DNA from: an uncultured Kordia sp.
GTDB lineage: Bacteria > Bacteroidota > Bacteroidia > Flavobacteriales > Flavobacteriaceae
Reading direction: 5' to 3'
Length of the DNA stretch: 64,000 nucleotides
Assembly: GCF_947489565.1 (NCBI RefSeq)
Contig: NZ_CANLEA010000012.1
Location: forward strand, 1 to 64,000
The translations under genes were made by a program, and so were the position numbers. The notes below the pieces were generated by a model. It saw only the letters and a list, made by a program, of their open reading frames with translations. It searched no databases and was not told the DNA's origin. Of the stretch, positions 28,879 through 37,686 are shown piece by piece. Numbering within the stretch: position 1 is the stretch's first letter; each line of letters starts with the position of its first letter.

Positions 28879-29493
28879 CTAAAAAGCATATTTCTGCTCT
28901 ATCGCATAGCCCAATAACTCATTGGCGCCTTTTAAGTTGAGCTTCTGAATCATGTTTTTACGATGTGTATCTATCGTTGATTTCGAAATGAAAAGTAAGT
29001 CTGCAATTTCTTGTGAAGTTTTTCGCTGCGCAATGAGTGCCAAAATTTCCTTTTCGCGTCTCGATAAAATAGATTTCGAACTGTTCTTAGAAATTTGATC
29101 AATGTTTAACTTGGCATCATAGTACGTCTTATTATCCGCAAGTGTGTGAATAGCTTCCAAGACCACTTTTAAAGGTGAGTTCTTCAAAATATAACCTGTC
29201 GCTCCAGCCGCTAACATTTGTTCTACAGCTTTATCCTGATCGTACATCGTAAAGGTCAATACATTGATATGCGGGAATTCTTTTTTTATATGACGCGTGG
29301 CAACAATACCATCCATTTTTGGCATTCGAATGTCACAAATCACAACTTTGGGTTGTTTATGCCTAACAATCTTGAGTAAAGCTTCTCCATCGTTAGCATG
29401 TCCAACAATTGTAATATCTTCCTCGTATTCCAAATACGAAATAATACCATCAATAAGTGCTTGATGATCTTCTGCAATAGCGACTGTAATCAT
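28879..29493 (-). CDS. LuxR/NarL-type response regulator
   Basis: 204 residues from the ATG at 29493. The 18 residues before it in frame ('MKFIFGAYSLFVILRPLH') are hydrophobic and unlike this family, so the longer start is rejected. The receiver (1-120) begins 'MITVAIAEDHQALIDGI', has the phospho-acceptor Asp in 'KVVICDIRMPKMDG' and the Lys in 'GYILKNSPLKV'. The LuxR-type HTH (about 140-200) reads 'LSRREKEILALIAQRKTSQE' and 'ISKSTIDTHRKNMIQKL'. The partner is very likely the TPR histidine kinase at 25411. The protease gene follows after 84 bases. Confidence 0.93.
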   Translation of the reverse strand: MITVAIAEDHQALIDGIISYLEYEEDITIVGHANDGEALLKIVRHKQPKVVICDIRMPKMDGIVATRHIKKEFPHINVLTFTMYDQDKAVEQMLAAGATGYILKNSPLKVVLEAIHTLADNKTYYDAKLNIDQISKNSSKSILSRREKEILALIAQRKTSQEIADLLFISKSTIDTHRKNMIQKLNLKGANELLGYAIEQKYAF

Positions 29494-29660
29494 ATGTAAG
29501 GGTCTTAAAATTACAAACAAACTATATGCGCCGAATATAAATTTCAACGATTTGGGAATCCTATTACTGAAAAAACGGTAATAAACGTATTTATATTATG
29601 GTGGTTTTTAGTTAGTTTTCTTACAATTTAAAAAAATGCAGGGTAGAATACAAACTAAAA

Positions 29661-29852
29661 TTAAGAAACAATGAATTTTTTAATCACTACAATCGTGATA
29701 ATGAAGAGAATAAAAACAGCTAAAACCTTTAAACTTCCTTTGTAATAACGCTTGTGAAGCTTGATATCTTTTCGATATGCATAAATCATAACTGCGGCAA
29801 AAACAATTACAAAAAAAGCGGCAAAAATAAGTTGACCAGTAGAAAAAGGCAT
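29661..29852 (-). CDS. Small two-helix membrane protein
   Basis: 63 residues with two hydrophobic helices, 'LIFAAFFVIVFAAVMIYAY' (about 8-26) and 'LAVFILFIITIVVIKKFIV' (about 44-62), joined by a basic loop ('RKDIKLHKRYYKG'). The basic loop predicts both ends outside and the loop in the cytoplasm. It resembles small conserved flavobacterial membrane proteins of unknown function. It stands alone, divergent from the MazG-like gene. Confidence 0.65.
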   Translation of the reverse strand: MPFSTGQLIFAAFFVIVFAAVMIYAYRKDIKLHKRYYKGSLKVLAVFILFIITIVVIKKFIVS

Positions 29853-30006
29853 AAAGCGTATTATTTTTTGGCAAAATTACGAATTAAACCGGAAAGGTTG
29901 TTAATAAAAGTTTCAAAATAAAATCCAATTCCCTAAAAAATGCGCTAAATAATCAAGTATATTTCGAATCATAATTATGAACTCGTTCTAACTAAAATAA
30001 TACGAT

Positions 30007-30393
30007 TTGAAAAGAAGAATAGAAGCCGTTACAGAATTTCATGAAGCATTTGGTTTGGGAATTAAACATACACCAACTGCCGATATCGGAGAAGCTAGAA
30101 ACATGCTGCGTTTTAACCTCATGAAAGAAGAAAATGAAGAATATTTAGAAGCTGCACAAAACAATGATTTAGTAGAAGTTGCAGATGCATTAGGCGACAT
30201 GTTATATATTCTTTGTGGAACCATCATAGAACATGGAATGCAAGAAAAGATTACCGAAGTTTTCGAAGAAATTCAACGCAGTAATATGAGCAAACTTGGA
30301 GAAGACGGAAAACCTATTTATCGAGAAGATGGAAAAGTTCTCAAAGGTCCTAATTATTTTAAACCAGACATCGCTAAGATTTTACAAAAGTAG
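30007..30393 (+). CDS. MazG-like nucleotide pyrophosphohydrolase
   Basis: 128 residues. The start is a TTG at 30007, because there is no earlier in-frame ATG and the next Met (residue 33) lies inside the fold. The all-alpha NTP pyrophosphatase motif is visible as 'FNLMKEENEEYLEAAQ' (ExxE) and 'EVADALGDMLYILCG' (ExxxD). Family members hydrolyse dNTPs or related nucleotides to monophosphate and pyrophosphate with magnesium. The C-terminal 'SNMSKLGEDGKPIYREDGKV' segment is common in the phage/bacterial subgroup with this type of sequence. It stands as a single gene. Confidence 0.85.
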   Translation: MKRRIEAVTEFHEAFGLGIKHTPTADIGEARNMLRFNLMKEENEEYLEAAQNNDLVEVADALGDMLYILCGTIIEHGMQEKITEVFEEIQRSNMSKLGEDGKPIYREDGKVLKGPNYFKPDIAKILQK

Positions 30394-30470
30394 TATTGAC
30401 TTATTATAGTAGTGAGCTATTAGTATTGAGAATTGAGATATTTCAAAGAATATATGTACTCTTATAAAAC

Positions 30471-30504
30471 AAAAAAGTGACTTCGATGGAAGTCACTTTT
30501 TTTA
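30471..30504. terminator. Bidirectional terminator
   Basis: AAAAAAGTGACTTC, the loop GATG and GAAGTCACTTTTTT form a 14-bp perfect stem between the convergent MazG-like and ilvE genes. Upstream of it a TATTGAGAATTGAG element also occurs at 2155. Confidence 0.88.
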
Positions 30505-30591
30505 TATCTGATTATCTACGTTTCACACGAAACTAAGTCGAAGTGAAATCTAATTTTCTAAATAGTCTAATATTCTAACAATCTAAGTAGT

Positions 30592-31659
30592 CTACACTTC
30601 AAATCTCCAACCATGCGGATCTTCAGAAACATTGTATTGAATATTCATTAATTTTTCTTTGAAAAATGTTGCATACGAATCGTCTAATTTTGGCAACTCA
30701 AACTCGTCACCTGCATGCTCAAATCCTGCAATCGGATTGATCACTGCCGCTGTTCCTGCTCCAAAAATCTCTTTCAATGATCCGTTACGAGCTGCCTCTT
30801 TAATCTCTGCAACAGTCACACGACGTACCTCAACCTTAATTCCATTGTCTTCTGCCAATTGAATCACACTCTTACGCGTAATTCCATCCAAAATACGATC
30901 ATTATTTGGCGCTGTCAACAAAGTATCTCCTACTCTAAAGAAAATATTCATCGTACCAGCTTCTTCCAAATATTCATGCGTACTAGCGTCTGTCCAAATA
31001 ATTTGCTGATATCCTTTTGCATGCGCTAAACTTGTTGGATAAAACTGCGCACCATAGTTTCCTGCGGCTTTTGCATATCCAACACCACCATCAGCAGCTC
31101 TACTAAACTTCTCTGCAAACAATACTTTTACTTCACCTGCATAATACGATTGTGCTGGCGAACAAATAATCATAAACTTATAACTATTCGATGGTGAAGC
31201 AGAAATTGCCGGTTCTGTAGCAATCACAAATGGACGAATGTATAATGAGTTTCCTTTTCCTTTCTGAATCCAATCCTTTTCCATTTTTAACAACGTTGTC
31301 AATCCTTTAAAGAAAAACTCTTTTGGAAAATGCGGAATTGCCATACGATGTGATGACTTATTGATACGATCAAAATTATCTTCTGGACGAAACATCCAAA
31401 TCTTATCTTGTGCATCTTTAAAAGCTTTCATACCTTCAAAAACAGCTTGTCCATAATGAAACACACGAGCCGAAGGATCAATTGTAAGTGGCTGGTAAGG
31501 AAGAATTTCTGGCGTTTGCCATGCTCCGTCAATATAGTCACATACAAACATGTGATCTGTAAAAACTTTTCCAAATGCTAAATTGTCAAAATCAACATTT
31601 TGGATTTTACTCTCAGAAACTTTGGAAATTTTTATATCAATAGAAAGGTCACTCATCAT
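30592..31659 (-). CDS. ilvE: Branched-chain amino acid aminotransferase
   Basis: 355 residues from the first of two adjacent Met codons (31659; a start at 31680 adds seven residues and is possible). Fold-type IV PLP enzyme: the Schiff-base Lys is K197 in 'GGVGYAKAAGNYG', followed by 'YLEEAGTMNIFF' and 'LDGITRKSVIQLAEDNG', both diagnostic for this family. 'VFHYGQAVFEGMKAF' marks the N-terminal domain. It catalyses the last step of Val, Leu and Ile synthesis and the first of their breakdown. No T-box or leader peptide is visible in the 130-base upstream region. It is divergent from the DUF4920 gene. Confidence 0.95.
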   Translation of the reverse strand: MMSDLSIDIKISKVSESKIQNVDFDNLAFGKVFTDHMFVCDYIDGAWQTPEILPYQPLTIDPSARVFHYGQAVFEGMKAFKDAQDKIWMFRPEDNFDRINKSSHRMAIPHFPKEFFFKGLTTLLKMEKDWIQKGKGNSLYIRPFVIATEPAISASPSNSYKFMIICSPAQSYYAGEVKVLFAEKFSRAADGGVGYAKAAGNYGAQFYPTSLAHAKGYQQIIWTDASTHEYLEEAGTMNIFFRVGDTLLTAPNNDRILDGITRKSVIQLAEDNGIKVEVRRVTVAEIKEAARNGSLKEIFGAGTAAVINPIAGFEHAGDEFELPKLDDSYATFFKEKLMNIQYNVSEDPHGWRFEV

Positions 31660-31789
31660 ATAATTCTTAATTTTGTGCAAAGGTACAAATAATTAACTTT
31701 AAAAGAATCTTAGTTTTCAACAAAAATTGGTTCGTAAAATTAATTATTCATAACAAAACCTCGATAATTTTAAGAAATATTTAATAAAA

Positions 31790-32302
31790 ATGAAGAAAAT
31801 TGTATTTTTAATATTCGCAGCGGCTACCATAATTGCATGTAAAGACGCGAAAACAAACGAAAAGACAGCCGAAAAGCCACAAGAAACAAAAACTCCTCAA
31901 CTAGCATATGCTTCTTTTGGTGAAAAAATTGACGCAAAAGATGTGTTGACAACAGCACAAATCAATGAAAAATATAACAGTCTAAAAGTTGGTGATACAG
32001 TCAATGTAAAATTTACTTCAAATATCAATTCTGTATGTTCTAAGAAAGGATGTTGGATGCGTTTAGATTTAGGAGAGGAAAAAGAAGTAATGGTGAAATT
32101 TAAAGATTACGGATTCTTTATGCCACTTGATGCAAAAGGAGAAGTCATTGTAAATGGAAAAGCATTTGTTCAAGAAACTTCTGTAGACGAATTAAAGCAT
32201 TATGCAGAAGATGCTGGTAAATCTGCCGAAGAAATTGCTAAAATCACAGCACCTAAAAAGACACTTTCGTTTGTAGCGGATGGTGTATTGCTGAAAAAAT
32301 AA
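31790..32302 (+). CDS. DUF4920 domain lipoprotein
   Basis: 170 residues. The signal peptide ends with TIIAC (Cys17). The DUF4920 domain covers about 42-165 ('ASFGEKIDAKDVLTTAQI', 'VNVKFTSNINSVCSKKGCWM', 'FKDYGFFMPLDAKGEVIVNG'). The conserved 'CSKKGCWM' pair of Cys suggests a redox or metal site, and a similar arrangement is usual in the family. Function is unknown. The mnmD gene follows after two bases, and this order (ilvE, DUF4920, mnmD) is one I recall in other Flavobacteriia. Confidence 0.85.
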   Translation: MKKIVFLIFAAATIIACKDAKTNEKTAEKPQETKTPQLAYASFGEKIDAKDVLTTAQINEKYNSLKVGDTVNVKFTSNINSVCSKKGCWMRLDLGEEKEVMVKFKDYGFFMPLDAKGEVIVNGKAFVQETSVDELKHYAEDAGKSAEEIAKITAPKKTLSFVADGVLLKK

Positions 32303-32304
32303 GC

Positions 32305-32976
32305 TTGAAACGCAAAATTATCACCACAGGAGACGGATCTACCACAATTCATCTGGAAGATTGGAATGAACAATATCATTCTACACATGGTGCTATTCAA
32401 GAAGCGGAGCACGTTTTTATAAAAACAGGGCTTCATCACACAAAAAATACGTTCAATCCTGAACAAATTCATATTCTAGAAATTGGATTTGGCACAGGAT
32501 TGAATGCTTTTATGACCTATTTAGAAGCTAAAAAACATAACTTCTCCATTAACTATATTGGTGTGGAAGCCTATCCTGTCGCTTCCGCAGAAATTTCGCA
32601 GTTAAATTATATTTCAGAACTAAAAGCAGCTACTGAAGCTTCTATTTTTGATTCCATGCATGCTTGCGATTGGGAAACAAAAAAGGTACTCACAGAAGAC
32701 TTCAACCTAACCAAAAGGCAACAATTCTTTGATCAAATCAACGATCAAGAAGCTTTCAATCTTATCTATTTTGACGCTTTTGGTGCCCGTGTACAACCTG
32801 AATTGTGGACCGTTGACATCTTTCAAAAAATGTACAATGCATTACAAAACAACGGTGTTTTAGTCACGTACGCAGCCAAAGGAAGTGTACGTCGTGCCAT
32901 GCAAGAAGTAGGTTTTCAAGTAGAGCGACTTCCAGGTCCGCCAGGCAAACGAGAGATGCTTCGCGCTACAAAATGA
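32305..32976 (+). CDS. mnmD: tRNA U34 5-methylaminomethyl-2-thiouridine methyltransferase MnmD
   Basis: 223 residues with a TTG start at 32305, two bases after the DUF4920 stop. Rossmann-type methyltransferase with the SAM motif 'LEIGFGTGLNAF' and the MnmD signature 'LIYFDAFGARVQPELW', then 'VTYAAKGSVRRAMQEVGF' and 'GPPGKREMLRA'. It equals the methyltransferase half of MnmC and lacks the FAD oxidase half, as in many non-enterobacterial species. It completes the wobble uridine mnm5s2U modification. Its context suggests cotranscription with the lipoprotein, though no functional link is evident. Confidence 0.92.
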   Translation: MKRKIITTGDGSTTIHLEDWNEQYHSTHGAIQEAEHVFIKTGLHHTKNTFNPEQIHILEIGFGTGLNAFMTYLEAKKHNFSINYIGVEAYPVASAEISQLNYISELKAATEASIFDSMHACDWETKKVLTEDFNLTKRQQFFDQINDQEAFNLIYFDAFGARVQPELWTVDIFQKMYNALQNNGVLVTYAAKGSVRRAMQEVGFQVERLPGPPGKREMLRATK

Positions 32977-33062
32977 TATAATTTTTAATACCAAAATCGC
33001 AGCTAATTACCTTCATCTGTTCTTTTTACCGTATTTTTACAGTGAAAAGAAAAACAATTGCT

Positions 33063-33974
33063 ATGCGAATACTTATCTGTGGCGCAACAGGATTAATTGG
33101 TTCAGCACTTACAAACTTATGTTTGCAAGAAAATCATGAAGTGCATTACTTAACGACACGTAAAAGCAAAATTGAGCAATCTGAAAACTACAAAGGGTTT
33201 TATTGGAATCCAACTCAAGGTGAAATCGATGAAGCTTGTTTAGAAGGTGTTGATGCTATTGTGAATCTTTCAGGAGCTAATATTGCCAAACGCTGGACAG
33301 AAACCTACAAACAAGAAATTGTGAGCAGTCGTGTCGATACAGCAAACGTATTATTCAAATTGCTTCGCAACACAAAAAATCATACGATAAAACATTATAT
33401 TTCCGCTTCCGGAATTGCCATTTATCCAAGTTCACTTACTGAAAATTATAAAGAAGATACCGAAGCTGAATCTGATGATTTTTTGGGCAAAGTTGTCAAA
33501 CAATGGGAATTACATGCCAATCAATTCAAATCTTTAGAAATTCCTGTAACTATTCTCAGAACGGGCATCGTGCTTTCAAAAAAAGGCGGCGCTTTAGTCG
33601 AAATGATAAAACCTGTAAAATATGGAGTTGGTGCCGCTGTAGGTTCAGGAAAACAGTGGCAATCATGGATTCACATTGATGATATTGCTCGTATGTATTT
33701 GTATGTATTGACACAAAATATCACAGGAATTTACAATGGAGTTGGTCCAAATCCAACCACCAACAAACTCTTGACCAAAGAAATAGCAAGTGTCTTAAAA
33801 AAACCATTCTTTTTACCAAACATACCCAAATTTGTAATGAAATTGATGTTGGGTGAAATGAGTACACTACTCTTTTCGAGTCAGCAAGTAAATGCAGAAA
33901 GAATAGAAAAAACTGGTTTCCAATTCAACTTTCCAACTCTAAGACCTTCTTTGGAAGACTTGCTTAAAAAATAA
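33063..33974 (+). CDS. TIGR01777-family NAD(P)-dependent epimerase/oxidoreductase
   Basis: 303 residues from the ATG at 33063 (a GTG seven codons earlier at 33042 is also possible). Extended SDR fold: the nucleotide motif 'ILICGATGLIGSALT' is at the very start, 'VDAIVNLSGANIAKRW' and 'HYISASGIAIYPS' follow, and the C-terminal DUF1731 part is 'FFLPNIPKFVMKLMLGEM'. The Tyr of the usual YxxxK is replaced by the 'GIAIYP' arrangement typical of this family. The physiological substrate is not known. Homologs include the human SDR39U1. Confidence 0.88.
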   Translation: MRILICGATGLIGSALTNLCLQENHEVHYLTTRKSKIEQSENYKGFYWNPTQGEIDEACLEGVDAIVNLSGANIAKRWTETYKQEIVSSRVDTANVLFKLLRNTKNHTIKHYISASGIAIYPSSLTENYKEDTEAESDDFLGKVVKQWELHANQFKSLEIPVTILRTGIVLSKKGGALVEMIKPVKYGVGAAVGSGKQWQSWIHIDDIARMYLYVLTQNITGIYNGVGPNPTTNKLLTKEIASVLKKPFFLPNIPKFVMKLMLGEMSTLLFSSQQVNAERIEKTGFQFNFPTLRPSLEDLLKK

Positions 33975-33990
33975 AATTCATCTACTTTCA

Positions 33991-34599
33991 ATGAAATCTA
34001 AATTCCTTTTCATTTTTTATATCCTAATTGGACAACTAGCAATTGGACAAACTGACGATACATTTCTAACCATTAAACTAAAAGCAGAAAAAGGCGACGA
34101 TTTTAGTCAATATCAATTAGGCTTAATCTACTATAATGGATGGATAACTAAACAAAATAACAACAAATCACTGTATTGGTTAGAGAAAAGTGCACAACAA
34201 GGCAATCATCTTGCACAGTACAAATTGGGATTTATTTTTGACGATAAATTTCCTTCAAAGGTATATAAAAAATATGCGTATTGGTATGAAAAACGGTCAT
34301 TTGAATTTAATGAAATAGATAAATTACCAGGTAATAGAAATTCACGAAAAAACACCAACTCTGAAGCAATTTCAATCAATTTAAAAAAAGCCACAAATTG
34401 GTACAGAAAAAGTGCCGAACAAGGTAATGCACGAGCTCAATACCATTTAGGACTGAATTATTTTTATGGAGATGGTGTAAAAAAAGATCTAAAACTAGCA
34501 GCTTTTTGGATCGACAAAAGCTTTAAAAATGGATATGGAGTAGCAAATCAAGAAGTTTGGATTATTTGGCATGACAATAAATTATTTGAATTGTTATGA
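33991..34599 (+). CDS. Exported Sel1-like repeat protein
   Basis: 202 residues with a signal peptide (about 1-20). Three Sel1/TPR-like repeats are visible: 'GDDFSQYQLGLIYYNGW', 'GNHLAQYKLGFIFDDK' and 'GNARAQYHLGLNYFYGDGV', each followed by a second helix with 'WLEKSA', 'WYRKSA' or 'WIDKSF'. Sel1 repeats form superhelical protein-interaction scaffolds, often in the periplasm. It lies 16 bases after the TIGR01777 gene and is probably cotranscribed with it. The partner protein is unknown. Confidence 0.85.
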   Translation: MKSKFLFIFYILIGQLAIGQTDDTFLTIKLKAEKGDDFSQYQLGLIYYNGWITKQNNNKSLYWLEKSAQQGNHLAQYKLGFIFDDKFPSKVYKKYAYWYEKRSFEFNEIDKLPGNRNSRKNTNSEAISINLKKATNWYRKSAEQGNARAQYHLGLNYFYGDGVKKDLKLAAFWIDKSFKNGYGVANQEVWIIWHDNKLFELL

Positions 34600-34662
34600 C
34601 TAAATATTGCTAAATTTCACTCAGTAACTTTCTTTAATTAATATCTTAAAAAAGCATATTTC

Positions 34663-34929
34663 ATGAATCCCATCAAAGAAATCACAGAAGCAGAAGCATT
34701 CAACCTTGCTGGAGATGCAACAGAATTTCCTGTACTGATGAAGGAAGAAGATATTGCAACGGAATCGGCTGTAACATTAAAAAAATTCCCAACGGGTTAT
34801 GTTTTAGGCGTAAGTTGTGATACTGCAGCTATTTTTAAATTATTTTATGCTGAAAACTTAGAAGAAATCAATTCGCTTTGCGAACACTATTTGAACATAT
34901 TGCGTAAAAAAGGAAATCCGTTTCTATAA
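34663..34929 (+). CDS. Small conserved-type protein of unknown function
   Basis: 88 residues, no signal peptide or membrane helix. A mix of charged helix ('KEITEAEAFNLAG') and beta-strand ('VTLKKFPTGYVLGVSCDT') with one central Cys. I do not recognise a family. It is 63 bases after the Sel1 gene on the same strand, and may form the end of that transcription unit. Codon use looks like its neighbours, so it is likely real. Confidence 0.6.
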   Translation: MNPIKEITEAEAFNLAGDATEFPVLMKEEDIATESAVTLKKFPTGYVLGVSCDTAAIFKLFYAENLEEINSLCEHYLNILRKKGNPFL

Positions 34930-35024
34930 TGAAAAGCTGTATGAATGATTATAAATCAAAATTGATAAAACCTTTCTATTAGTTTCCCTTTGTAACTTTC
35001 CTTACTTAATTTATATACAAAAAA

Positions 35025-35049
35025 TAAACCGACACGAAGTCGGTTTACC
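35025..35049. terminator. Bidirectional terminator
   Basis: TAAACCGAC, loop ACGAA and GTCGGTTTA form a 9-bp perfect stem between the 88-residue protein gene and the convergent YceI gene. The flanks are A-rich on the left, which gives a U tract on the minus-strand transcript. Confidence 0.75.
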
Positions 35050-35071
35050 TTACACTATATTTAGTTACGTT

Positions 35072-35728
35072 TTATTTTGTAGCAACTACACTTACAGACA
35101 ACTCAACGTCATCACTAATTGCTTTATTTTTTAAAGTATCTGTAAACGAAGAAGAACCATATTTCATTCCAAAATCTGTACGATTGATGGTAAATACTTC
35201 ACTAACAATTGTCGCTGTATTTCCTTCTACACTTACTTTTGCTGGGAAAGAAATATTTTTCTTTACTCCTTTTAATGACAAATTCCCTTCAATCATTGTT
35301 TTTCCATCTTTTTCACTGATTCCTGTTACTGAAAAAGCGGCACTTCCATATACTTCCGATTCAAAGAAATCTTTAGATAACAAATGCTTTTTCAAACTAG
35401 CATTTCCGTTATCATCTGCCGGAATATCTAACACTGTCAAAGAATTAATATCAATAAGAAAATTTCCACTTTCTAGCTTTCCGTCTTTCACAGCAAAAGT
35501 ACCTTCCGATACTTTCATTGTTCCATTATGACTTCCGCCAATCACTTTTGAACCTTTCCAAGTCACTACTGTTTTTTCAGTATCTACTTTATACTTTACA
35601 GCTTCTGAAGTAATTTTCTTTTCTGTTTTTGCATCTTCCGCTTTTGTTTCATTCTTCTTTTCTCCACAAGAAACCGTCAAAACTGCTACGGCAACAAAAG
35701 CAATCAAACCTAAAAATTTTCTTTTCAT
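35072..35728 (-). CDS. YceI family lipoprotein
   Basis: 218 residues. Lipobox VSC (Cys21). The YceI beta-barrel is clear from 'YKVDTEKTVVTWKGSKV', 'HNGTMKVSEGTFAVKDGKL', 'LLSKDFFESEVYGSAAF' and 'INRTDFGMKYGSS'. YceI proteins bind polyisoprenoid-like lipids in a central pocket. The lipoprotein form with a charged linker (about 22-44) is usual in Bacteroidota. It is divergent from grpE and shares the 170-base gap that holds the grpE promoter. Confidence 0.9.
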   Translation of the reverse strand: MKRKFLGLIAFVAVAVLTVSCGEKKNETKAEDAKTEKKITSEAVKYKVDTEKTVVTWKGSKVIGGSHNGTMKVSEGTFAVKDGKLESGNFLIDINSLTVLDIPADDNGNASLKKHLLSKDFFESEVYGSAAFSVTGISEKDGKTMIEGNLSLKGVKKNISFPAKVSVEGNTATIVSEVFTINRTDFGMKYGSSSFTDTLKNKAISDDVELSVSVVATK

Positions 35729-35822
35729 CTATTGTTATTTATAATTTATAAAAGTCTAATTGTAAAATTACAAATACTATTACATTTTAAAGATGGAAAC
35801 TACAGAAAATATTTTTGTGACA

Positions 35823-35856
35823 TTTTGACATTTTATCATAAATGGCAGTACTTTTG
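35823..35856 (+). promoter_or_regulatory. Promoter of grpE-dnaJ
   Basis: TTTTG (35823-35827) and TACTTTTG (35849-35856) fit the Bacteroidota -33 (TTTG) and -7 (TAnnTTTG) boxes with a 21-base spacer. The -7 element ends 42 bases before the ATG at 35899. Because the promoter covers the upstream in-frame ATG at 35842, it also decides the start of grpE. No CIRCE element was seen. Confidence 0.65.
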
Positions 35857-35898
35857 CCATCTAAAAAGCAAATAATAAAAATTTTTTGGACATATACC

Positions 35899-36462
35899 AT
35901 GAGCAAAAAAAAGGATAATACAGTAGAAAATGAGCAGCCAGAAGTACAAGCGGAAGCTGTACAACAAGAGGCAAAAGCAGCTGAAACAACTGAAAACACA
36001 GTAGAAGAAGTTTCTGCAGAAGAAAAATTACAAGAAGAATTGGCAAAGGAAAAAGACAAGTTTTTACGTCTATTTGCCGAATTTGAAAACTATAAGAAAA
36101 GAACAAGCAAAGAACGTGTTGAACTGTTTAAAACAGCAGGAAAAGACGTTGTAGTTGCCATGTTGCCAGTTTTAGACGATTTTGACAGAGCATTGATTGA
36201 AATCAACAAAGCAGAAGCGGAAGAACTTAAAAAAGGTGTTGAATTGATTAGCAACAAGCTACGAGAAGCACTAAAATCAAAAGGTTTAGCGGAAGTAAAA
36301 GTAGAAGCTGGTGATACATTCGACGCAGAAGATCATGAAGCCGTGACACAAATTCCTGCTCCATCAGATGATATGAAAGGAAAAATCATTGATGTCCTTG
36401 AAAAAGGATATACGTTAGGTGACAAAGTCATCCGTTACCCAAAAGTAGTGGTAGGACAATAA
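35899..36462 (+). CDS. grpE: Nucleotide exchange factor GrpE
   Basis: 187 residues from the ATG at 35899. An acidic, Glu-rich N terminus (about 10-45) is followed by the long helix pair and the GrpE core ('KFLRLFAEFENYKKRT', 'LPVLDDFDRAL', 'DAEDHEAVTQIPAP', 'DVLEKGYTLGDKVIRYPKV'). GrpE releases ADP from DnaK. The upstream in-frame ATG at 35842 would overlap the promoter and add a non-conserved stretch, so it is rejected. dnaJ follows 54 bases later. dnaK is not in this window. Confidence 0.95.
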   Translation: MSKKKDNTVENEQPEVQAEAVQQEAKAAETTENTVEEVSAEEKLQEELAKEKDKFLRLFAEFENYKKRTSKERVELFKTAGKDVVVAMLPVLDDFDRALIEINKAEAEELKKGVELISNKLREALKSKGLAEVKVEAGDTFDAEDHEAVTQIPAPSDDMKGKIIDVLEKGYTLGDKVIRYPKVVVGQ

Positions 36463-36516
36463 ACGTTTAACGTTTTCCCAGCTACAAAACGATCTTTTAA
36501 CACAAGTTGAAACAAG

Positions 36517-37647
36517 ATGAAACAAGATTATTACGAAATATTAGGTATTAGCAAAGGTGCTTCGGCAGCTGAAATTAAAAAAGCATACCGCAAAAAAGCC
36601 ATTCAATATCATCCTGACAAAAATCCTGATGATAAGGAAGCGGAAGAAATGTTTAAGAAAGCAGCAGAAGCCTATGAAATATTAAGCGACGACAACAAAC
36701 GCGCACGTTATGATCAATATGGTCATGCAGCATTTGAAAATGGCGGCGGCTTTGGCGGCGGCGGTTTTGGCGGTGGCATGAACATGGACGATATTTTTAG
36801 TCAGTTTGGTGATATTTTCGGAGGCGGCTTTGGCGGCGGATTCGGTGGTGGATTCGGCGGCGGCGGTGGAAGACAACGTCGTGTAAAAGGAAGTAGCCTA
36901 AAAATTCGTTTGAAACTTACCTTAGAAGAAATTGCAAATGGCGTTGAGAAAAAGGTAAAAGTTCGCAGAAAAGTACAAGCACCTGGTGTAAGTTATAAAA
37001 CATGTAATACCTGTAATGGTTCAGGACAAATGACACGCATTACCAATACAATTTTGGGAAGAATGCAAACGTCTACTACATGTAGTACTTGTAGTGGTGC
37101 TGGACAAATAATTGACAAACGTCCTGCGGGAGCAGATGGACAAGGAATGAAGTCTGAGGAAGAAACGGTTTCTATCAAAATTCCTGCGGGAGTTGTAGAA
37201 GGAATGCAGTTAAAAGTTTCTGGAAAAGGAAATGAAGCACCTGGAAATGGAATTTCTGGAGACTTATTAGTCGTTATTGAAGAAAAAGAACACGAATTCT
37301 TAAAACGTGAAGGCGATAATTTACATTACGACCTGTACATCAGCTTTTCAGAAGCAGCTTTAGGAAGTTCTAAAGAAATTGACACGGTAACTGGAAAAGT
37401 TCGAATCAAAGTAGAATCGGGAGTTCAGTCTGGAAAAATATTACGCTTGCGCGGAAAAGGAATTCCGAGCATCAACGGATACGGAAAAGGTGATTTGCTA
37501 GTGCACATCAACGTTTGGACGCCAAAAACATTGACAAAAGAACAGAAAAACTTCTTCGAAAAAATGGCAAAAGAGGAAAATTTTGTACCAAATCCAGAGA
37601 AGAGCGATAAATCATTTTTTGAAAAAGTCAAAGACATGTTTTCGTAA
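36517..37647 (+). CDS. dnaJ: Chaperone DnaJ
   Basis: 376 residues. The J domain (1-70) carries HPD at 32-34. A Gly/Phe-rich linker (75-118) has many GGGFGG units. The zinc-finger region contains only two CxxCxGxG motifs, 'CNTCNGSG' (163-170) and 'CSTCSGAG' (189-196), not the usual four. So it probably holds one zinc instead of two. The two C-terminal beta-domains and '[19 protein letters not shown]' are normal. I recall the short zinc finger as common in Flavobacteriia. It acts with DnaK and GrpE in protein folding. Confidence 0.95.
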   Translation: MKQDYYEILGISKGASAAEIKKAYRKKAIQYHPDKNPDDKEAEEMFKKAAEAYEILSDDNKRARYDQYGHAAFENGGGFGGGGFGGGMNMDDIFSQFGDIFGGGFGGGFGGGFGGGGGRQRRVKGSSLKIRLKLTLEEIANGVEKKVKVRRKVQAPGVSYKTCNTCNGSGQMTRITNTILGRMQTSTTCSTCSGAGQIIDKRPAGADGQGMKSEEETVSIKIPAGVVEGMQLKVSGKGNEAPGNGISGDLLVVIEEKEHEFLKREGDNLHYDLYISFSEAALGSSKEIDTVTGKVRIKVESGVQSGKILRLRGKGIPSINGYGKGDLLVHINVWTPKTLTKEQKNFFEKMAKEENFVPNPEKSDKSFFEKVKDMFS

Positions 37648-37686
37648 TTCTTTTGGTATTACGAAAAAAAAACTATCTTTGATAAG

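Noticed and set aside
29494-29547. Longer start of the LuxR-type response regulator
   Set aside because: The extra 18 residues are hydrophobic and would place a membrane segment before the receiver domain, which begins normally at 29493.
31660-31789. T-box or leader-peptide attenuator before ilvE
   Set aside because: No run of Ile/Leu/Val codons with a terminator and no T-box specifier structure was seen in this short divergent gap.
35842-35898. Upstream in-frame ATG of grpE
   Set aside because: It lies inside the -33/-7 promoter (35823-35856), so it would be upstream of the likely transcription start. The GrpE-like sequence begins at 35899.
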